Source: Oceanisphaera arctica
GTDB lineage: Bacteria; Pseudomonadota; Gammaproteobacteria; Enterobacterales; Aeromonadaceae
Reading direction: 5' to 3'
Assembly (NCBI RefSeq): GCF_002936955.1
Contig: NZ_MPZM01000020.1
Location: 1-50,108 of the forward strand
Length of the DNA stretch: 50,108 bases
The notes below the pieces were generated by a model. That model was not told the origin of the DNA, made no database searches, and worked only from the letters and a program-made list of their open reading frames with translations. This document shows, one piece after another, positions 45,160-50,108 of this stretch (position 1 is the first letter of the stretch; each line of letters begins with the position of its first letter). The translations under genes were made by a program, and so were the position numbers.

Positions 45160-47044
45160 TATCCTGTTCCTCGCCTTCTGTTTCCTGGAGTAGCTCGGGG
45201 ATCATGTAGAGATCGAGCAGGGAGCGGGCCACGGGGGCGGCGTGGGAACTGCCGCCACCGACGTTTTCCAATACCACCGACACCACAACCTCCGGATTTT
45301 CAAAGGGAGCGAAGGCCACGAACAGGGCGTTGTCGCGCAGATGCTCCCTGGTGCTGGCGTGATCGTACTGCTGGTTTTCGGCCAGGCTGAATACCTGGGC
45401 GGTGCCGGACTTGCCGCCCGCCTTGTAGGGCGTATCGGCAAAGGCCCGGCGGGCGGTGCCCTCTCTGCCGTTGATCACCCGGTACATGCCGGCCAAGCCC
45501 ACATCCCAGAAGCTTTCCTGTTTCAGTTTTATGGGGGCACTTTTGCTGACCGGCATCGAGATCATGCCCTCGGGCCCCTTGATGCCGTGCAGCAGGCGGG
45601 GGTGAACGGTTTCTCCGTGATCCACCATGATGGCGATGGACCGGGCCAGTTGCAGCGGGGTGGCGGTCCAGTAGCCCTGACCTATACCTATCGAGATGGT
45701 GTCTCCCTGATACCAGGGTTGCTTGTGGCGTGCCTGTTTCCAGTCACGGGAAGGCATGGTACCGCTGGCCTCTTCGTGCAGATCTATTCCGGAAAACTGC
45801 CCGAAGCCGAAGCGGGTCATATAGTCATTGATGTTGTCTATGCCGACCCGATAGGCCAGATCATAGAAAAAGGTATCGGCCGAGATTTCTATGGCCCGGT
45901 ACACGTCCATCCAGCCGTGGCCCCAGCGGCGCCAGTCGCGGAATTTGCGCTTGGTATTGGGGATCTGGAAAAAGGGGCCGCCGAAGTAACGGGTGCTGGG
46001 AGTAATGGCACCTTCGTTCAGCCCCATGACCGACATCATCGGTTTGACGGTAGAGGCGGGGGCGTAAATGCCCTGGCTGGCTCTGTTGATCAGCGGGCGG
46101 TCCGGGTTGTTCAGCAATTCACGGTACTCGGGGCCGCTGATGCCGTGCACGAAAAGATTGGGGTCATAGCTGGGGCTGGAAATCAGCGCCAGTACCTTGC
46201 CGTCTTTCGGGGTCATGATGACGGCGGCACCCCGGCGATTGGCCATCAGTTTCTGCGCTTGTTCCTGCAGCGCCACATCCACGTTGAGATAGATATCGCT
46301 ACCCGGTATCGGGGGCTGATACTTTAGGGTGCGGATCACCCGGCCGCGGTTGTTGACCTCGACTTCCTGATAACCGGCCTGACCGTGTAGCAAGTCCTCA
46401 TAGTAGCGCTCCACGCCCAGTTTGCCGATATCCCGGGTGGCGGCGTAGTTGGTCAGTTTGTTGTCTTCCCGCAGGCGGGCCACGTCTCTGTCGTTGATGC
46501 GGGCCACATAGCCGATCACGTGGGTGAAGGTATCCCGGAAGGGATAAAAGCGCTTGAGGTAGGCCTCTATGGTGGCGCCCGGATACTTGTGCTGATTGAT
46601 GCTGAACAGGGCGACCTGCTCTTCGCTCAGGCGATTGACGAGTACTACGGGGTTGAAACGGCGCTGGCGACGTACCTCGGCCAGAAAGCGGGCTTTGACC
46701 TCGGGATCGAGGTCGAGCAGACCTATCAGCTCGTCGACGGTGGCGTCCAGATCATGGGATTGTTCGGGAGTGATTTCCAGGCTGTAGATGGGGCGATTTT
46801 CCGCCAGTAGTACGCCGTTGCGATCGTAGATCAGGCCCCGGGTTGGCGCTATGGGCACCACCTTGATGCGGTTGTCGTTGGAGCGGGTCTGATAAATCTG
46901 ATGTTCGTTGATCTGCAGATGGTAAAGATTGGCAAGCAACACCCCCATCAGCAGCACTATGCCCATAAACGCAATCACTGCCCGGCGCCAGTACAGGGAT
47001 GATTCGGCGCCATGATCGCGCATCTTTACCCGGCCTTTTGCCAT
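45152..47044 (-). CDS. mrdA: Penicillin-binding protein 2 (peptidoglycan transpeptidase)
   Basis: A 630-residue class B penicillin-binding protein. One N-terminal membrane helix (about 23-43), a dimerisation/pedestal domain, and a transpeptidase domain with the active serine at 331 (STVK). SAD (about 391-393) and KSGTAQ (about 547-552) complete the motif set. It cross-links glycan made by RodA during side-wall growth. It begins two bases after rlmH. Confidence 0.96.
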   Translation of the reverse strand: MAKGRVKMRDHGAESSLYWRRAVIAFMGIVLLMGVLLANLYHLQINEHQIYQTRSNDNRIKVVPIAPTRGLIYDRNGVLLAENRPIYSLEITPEQSHDLDATVDELIGLLDLDPEVKARFLAEVRRQRRFNPVVLVNRLSEEQVALFSINQHKYPGATIEAYLKRFYPFRDTFTHVIGYVARINDRDVARLREDNKLTNYAATRDIGKLGVERYYEDLLHGQAGYQEVEVNNRGRVIRTLKYQPPIPGSDIYLNVDVALQEQAQKLMANRRGAAVIMTPKDGKVLALISSPSYDPNLFVHGISGPEYRELLNNPDRPLINRASQGIYAPASTVKPMMSVMGLNEGAITPSTRYFGGPFFQIPNTKRKFRDWRRWGHGWMDVYRAIEISADTFFYDLAYRVGIDNINDYMTRFGFGQFSGIDLHEEASGTMPSRDWKQARHKQPWYQGDTISIGIGQGYWTATPLQLARSIAIMVDHGETVHPRLLHGIKGPEGMISMPVSKSAPIKLKQESFWDVGLAGMYRVINGREGTARRAFADTPYKAGGKSGTAQVFSLAENQQYDHASTREHLRDNALFVAFAPFENPEVVVSVVLENVGGGSSHAAPVARSLLDLYMIPELLQETEGEEQDNE

Positions 47045-47046
47045 TA

Positions 47047-47517
47047 TTACTCTCGGTGATAGGGGTGGTTGTTATTGATGCTCCAGGCGCGATACAGGCT
47101 TTCTGCCGCCACTACCCGCACCAGCGGATGAGGCAGCGTCAGCGGCGATAAAGACCAGGATTGTTCGGCGGCGGCCTTGCAGGCAGGCGACAGCCCTTCG
47201 GGGCCGCCGATCAGGATGGCGACATCCCTGCCATCGAGCTGCCAGCGGGTCAGCTCGCCGGACACTTGCTCTGTGGTCCAGGGACGACCCGGAATATCGA
47301 GGGTGACGATGCGCGCCGATTTGGAAACGGCGGCCAGCATCTGCTCACCTTCCTTGTGCAGGATGCGCTCGATATCGGCATTCTTGCCGCGTTTACCGGC
47401 AGGGATCTCGACAAGCTCGAGCGGCAGATCCCGAGGGAAACGCCGCTGATATTCCTGAAAACCGGCGGTTATCCAGGTCGGCATCTTGGTGCCGACCGCC
47501 ACCAGTTGCAATTTCAT
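47047..47517 (-). CDS. rlmH: 23S rRNA (pseudouridine-1915-N3)-methyltransferase
   Basis: A 156-residue SPOUT methyltransferase that modifies pseudouridine 1915 in helix 69. The SAM-binding knot is seen as [11 protein letters not shown], and [22 protein letters not shown] with the C-terminal NNNHPYHRE is typical. The ATG overlaps the rsfS stop by one base. Confidence 0.96.
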   Translation of the reverse strand: MKLQLVAVGTKMPTWITAGFQEYQRRFPRDLPLELVEIPAGKRGKNADIERILHKEGEQMLAAVSKSARIVTLDIPGRPWTTEQVSGELTRWQLDGRDVAILIGGPEGLSPACKAAAEQSWSLSPLTLPHPLVRVVAAESLYRAWSINNNHPYHRE

Positions 47518-47858
47518 CAGGCCACGACTCCGACGCTATTGCCACCCCAGAGTTTTTCGAGCTGGTAAAAGTCGCGGGTTTCTTCCTGCATCACGTGCAC
47601 GATGGCGTCACCCAGGTCGACCAGCACCCACTCTCCGGCGTCCAGGCCGTCTACACACATCAGGTGCAGGCCGGCGTGCTTGGACTCGGTGGCCAGATGC
47701 TCGGCGATGGAGTTTACATGGCGGCTGGAGTTACCGGAGCAGATGATCATGCAGTCGGTGATGGTGGACTTGCCAGTGACATCCAGAACCTGAATATCGC
47801 GGGCTTTGAGATCATCGAGCTTGTCGACGATAAAGGTATGCAGTTCTTGACCTTGCAA
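47517..47858 (-). CDS. rsfS: Ribosomal silencing factor
   Basis: A 113-residue protein that binds ribosomal protein L14 and blocks subunit joining under starvation. [24 protein letters not shown] and [30 protein letters not shown] match the family. The start is TTG at 47858, giving MQGQELHTF and preceded by GAGGAG at about 10 nt; E. coli rsfS also uses a TTG with MQGKAL. It lies 34 nt after nadD. Confidence 0.95.
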   Translation of the reverse strand: MQGQELHTFIVDKLDDLKARDIQVLDVTGKSTITDCMIICSGNSSRHVNSIAEHLATESKHAGLHLMCVDGLDAGEWVLVDLGDAIVHVMQEETRDFYQLEKLWGGNSVGVVA

Positions 47859-47892
47859 GGGGGCTTTCTCCTCAATTCAAAATGACGGCGGA

Positions 47893-48540
47893 TTATAACA
47901 CGGGCCTCTTATAGAGTCCCTCATCTCGAATATAGTCCGCGACCGGGTCAGGCAACAAATATTGTGGATTGTTCCCGGCCCGGATGCATTCACGTATCCG
48001 GGTTGAGGATATATCGAGTTGCGGGTTGTCGATCAGGTAAATACAGCCGGCCGGGCGGCGATGTAATAGCTCGCTGTCCCGGGTGCCTTGGGCCTGATAC
48101 AGCGCTTCGATGGCCGGGTTGAAGTCGGGTGTCCATCCTGGTCTGTGACTAACCACCAGGTGGGCATGGTCGAGCAGTTCCTGCCAGCGATGCCAGCGGT
48201 CGAGGCTGCACAGGGAGTCCATGCCCATCAGAAAGCACAGGGGGATATGGGGGTGTTCCTGGCGCAGTTCGATCAGGGTCTCGACGGTGTAGGAGGGGCG
48301 GTCGCGTCTGAGCTCCCGGTCGTCCACGGTCAGCCCCGGGGTCTGTGCCGTGGCTAGCCGGACCATGGCCAGCCGGTGCTCCGGCGCGCTGTCGGGCGTG
48401 GCTCTGTGGGGCGGAATATAGTTGGGCAGCAGCCGCACCTCGGCCAGCTCCAGTCGCTCCAGAACATGAATGGCGGGGCGCAGGTGGCCGACATGAATGG
48501 GATCGAAGGTGCCGCCCAGCAGGCCGATGGCTTTTTTCAT
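47893..48540 (-). CDS. nadD: Nicotinate-nucleotide adenylyltransferase
   Basis: A 215-residue enzyme when started at the ATG at 48540, which overlaps the holA stop by four bases (ATGA); an upstream start at 48582 is inside holA. It adenylates nicotinate mononucleotide in NAD synthesis. GGTFDPIHVGH at 9-19 is the nucleotidyltransferase HxGH motif, and ISSTRIR the C-terminal one. E. coli has cobC downstream; it is absent here. Confidence 0.96.
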   Translation of the reverse strand: MKKAIGLLGGTFDPIHVGHLRPAIHVLERLELAEVRLLPNYIPPHRATPDSAPEHRLAMVRLATAQTPGLTVDDRELRRDRPSYTVETLIELRQEHPHIPLCFLMGMDSLCSLDRWHRWQELLDHAHLVVSHRPGWTPDFNPAIEALYQAQGTRDSELLHRRPAGCIYLIDNPQLDISSTRIRECIRAGNNPQYLLPDPVADYIRDEGLYKRPVL

Positions 48541-49559
48541 GGAGTTATTGTCATGGGGCGGTCGTCGAGAAAGCCGACACACAGGCTGTACAGCCAGCGC
48601 CAGGCCTCGTCGTCATCAAACACGGCCACGGCCCGGTCGGCGGCGGCGAGCATGGACTGCAACTGCTGCAGCTTGGGCATCGGCAGCCGGCCAAGGGCCG
48701 CCTGCATCATTGGCTGTCGGCTGGACCAGACATGCAGGGCCCCGGCCAGCTGATGAAACGACTGACCACCCTGCAACCCCAGCTTAAGTTGTTGCAGGGT
48801 ACTCAGCTCCCGGGCCAGCAGATGGCACAACATACCGGCTTCTACCCCTTCCTGGCGTAGTTGCAACAGGATGCGGCAGGCCCGTTTGACCTTGCCCTGC
48901 AACAGGGGGTCGAACAGCTGGAAGGGGTTGAACTGATGATGAGGCTGTACCTGTTGCTGCAACAGCGACAGTGTCAGTGGTTGCGGCAGCTGCTGCAGGG
49001 CCAGTTTTTCGATCTCGCCCGCCACCGCCAATAGGTTGCCCTCGAAGGCATAGGCCAGCCAGTGCAGGGCCTCGGGTTCGGCTTTCATGCCATGTTGGTG
49101 CAAGCGCTGTGTAAGCCAGCGAGGAAAGTGCCGGGCATCCGGGGTGACGACCGGCACCTGGGGGCCCGCCGCCGTCAGCGCCTTGAACCAGGCACTCTTC
49201 TGCTGTTGCTGATTCAGCCGGGGGCCGGTGATCAGCAGAAGCAAGTCGCCGTGGCACTGGGCCAGCAATTCGCGCAACCGGTCCGAGCTTGTCTTGTCGA
49301 GCTTGTCCGGCAGGTGCAGCTCGATGATCTGCCGCTGGCTGAACAGGCTCATGGACTGGCTGGCCGCGAAGATATCGTCCCAGTCCAGTCCCTCGTCGGC
49401 ATCGAAGCGGTGACGCTCGTCGAACCCCTGAGTGCGGGCGGCCTGGCGAAAGGTGTCCAGCGCCTCCTGTTTCAGCAGCGGCTCGTCACCATAAATGAAA
49501 TAGCAGGGTGCCAGCCCGGCCTGCAGATGTTGCGGCAGCTGTTCCGGGTAGAGGCGCAT
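48537..49559 (-). CDS. holA: DNA polymerase III delta subunit
   Basis: A 340-residue clamp-loader subunit, near the 343 of E. coli HolA. The N-terminal domain (YFIYGDEPLLKQEALDTFRQ) lacks a Walker motif, as expected for delta. The DFFxAxSMSLF-like stretch DDIFAASQSMSLFSQRQIIELHLPDKLDKT includes the clamp-opening hydrophobic residues. It overlaps lptE by one base. Confidence 0.95.
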   Translation of the reverse strand: MRLYPEQLPQHLQAGLAPCYFIYGDEPLLKQEALDTFRQAARTQGFDERHRFDADEGLDWDDIFAASQSMSLFSQRQIIELHLPDKLDKTSSDRLRELLAQCHGDLLLLITGPRLNQQQQKSAWFKALTAAGPQVPVVTPDARHFPRWLTQRLHQHGMKAEPEALHWLAYAFEGNLLAVAGEIEKLALQQLPQPLTLSLLQQQVQPHHQFNPFQLFDPLLQGKVKRACRILLQLRQEGVEAGMLCHLLARELSTLQQLKLGLQGGQSFHQLAGALHVWSSRQPMMQAALGRLPMPKLQQLQSMLAAADRAVAVFDDDEAWRWLYSLCVGFLDDRPMTITP

Positions 49560-50044
49560 CAGAACGACAGGCGATTGAGCTGGCGCACGATTTGCGAGGC
49601 AGCCTCGAATTCCATCTGCTCGCGCAGTTGCTGCTGTTCGCGGCCAGATGCCAGTGCCTGCTCGGATTTATCGAGGAAGCTGCGGTTGAAGGTGACGTTG
49701 AACACCTGACGCGGCTGTTCGGGCATGTCCAGGGTAAAGCGGGTGCCGAAGCGGGTGGCGTATTCGAGCGCATCGGCCCGGGCGTTGACCGAGGCGACGC
49801 TGTTGCCCTGGCCCAGCGCCGATATGGTCAGCACAGGGGTGAGCGCGTCGGGCTCGACCAGTTGCACACCGGCGCGTTGCAGCCGGGCGGCGACCAGCCG
49901 ATAAAACTGGGTCTTGTCGTCGCCGACCAGTGCCAGCCGCTGCAGCTCGGGGGCCAGATTATCGCCACCCCTGAGCTGAAAGCCACAACCGGCCAGCAAC
50001 AGCGTCAGCACAATCAGCGTGGTTGCCTTGATTCGAGTGAGCAT
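49559..50044 (-). CDS. lptE: LPS assembly lipoprotein LptE
   Basis: A 161-residue outer-membrane lipoprotein that plugs the LptD barrel for lipopolysaccharide insertion. The start at 50044 has AAGGAG just upstream and gives the lipobox LAGC at Cys20, followed by GFQLRGG, the family signature. A longer frame from 50083 would bury the signal. In E. coli lptE follows leuS, which probably lies beyond the window end. Confidence 0.93.
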   Translation of the reverse strand: MLTRIKATTLIVLTLLLAGCGFQLRGGDNLAPELQRLALVGDDKTQFYRLVAARLQRAGVQLVEPDALTPVLTISALGQGNSVASVNARADALEYATRFGTRFTLDMPEQPRQVFNVTFNRSFLDKSEQALASGREQQQLREQMEFEAASQIVRQLNRLSF

Positions 50045-50060
50045 GAAAACTCCTTTAAAA

Positions 50061-50108
50061 AACAGCGTTAAGCTGTGAGCCATAAGCTAAACAAAAAGTA
50101 CAACACCC
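50061..50108. repeat. TAAGCT(G/A)T-type repeat at the right edge
   Basis: The stretch TTAAGCTGTGAGCCATAAGC upstream of lptE resembles the TAAGCTATAAGTTGTAAG motif at 5432-5449 after thiI. It is followed by AAACAAAAAGTACAACACCC. It appears to be one of the short intergenic repeat families, here between lptE and its upstream neighbour. Confidence 0.4.

Overview
The window (about 50 kb, G+C-rich) reads as core chromosome of a marine or brackish gammaproteobacterium, most likely of the order Aeromonadales (an Oceanimonas / Oceanisphaera / Zobellella-like organism). The inference rests on a complete Na+-translocating NADH:quinone reductase operon, a Crl sigma-S partner, protein lengths and motifs close to Escherichia and Vibrio homologues, and several gene orders shared with E. 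coli. I assign the genus only as a guess, since no search was run.

Layout. 1-600: a decayed 3' part of cobU and a repeat-rich gap. 632-7193: isoprenoid precursor and tRNA/thiamin genes (xseB-ispA-dxs on the minus strand, thiI divergent, then panE and yajQ divergent), a block syntenic with E. coli. 7194-7390: a palindromic repeat cluster. 7391-12091: ampG, ppiA, yajG, rlmG, then divergent alkB-like and bolA genes. 12443-19533: nqrABCDEF-apbE-nqrM, a self-contained module encoding the sodium pump, its flavin transferase and its maturation factor. 19643-23761: dinB, two small exported proteins, pepD and divergent gpt. 23926-27301: crl, proB, proA and a zinc-ribbon protein. 27498-36538: a more accessory stretch with a very large DUF2339 membrane protein, a flavin monooxygenase with an abnormal start, an scsB-scsD thiol-redox pair, an unknown membrane protein, a LysE/RhtB exporter and a DUF1439 lipoprotein. 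36598-38848: yaiI, a DUF2750 gene and aroG. 38948-50044: a long minus-strand cell-envelope cluster lptE-holA-nadD-rsfS-rlmH-mrdA-rodA-mltB-rlpA-dacA-ybeD-lipB-lipA, nearly the E. coli order.

The genes fit together as housekeeping sets: ispA/dxs feed quinone side chains, nqr reduces quinone while pumping Na+, apbE and nqrM mature the pump, mrdA/rodA/mltB/rlpA/dacA build and trim lateral-wall peptidoglycan, ampG recycles the products, and lipB/lipA make the lipoyl cofactor. I found no phage, CRISPR array, intact insertion sequence, rRNA or tRNA gene, and no convincing candidate for a new multi-gene system. The most unusual signals are in the intergenic DNA, where several families of short palindromic or low-complexity repeats recur, and in three genes: the cobU remnant, the monooxygenase whose conserved N-terminal zinc motif lies upstream of any standard start codon, and a pair of small exported proteins.
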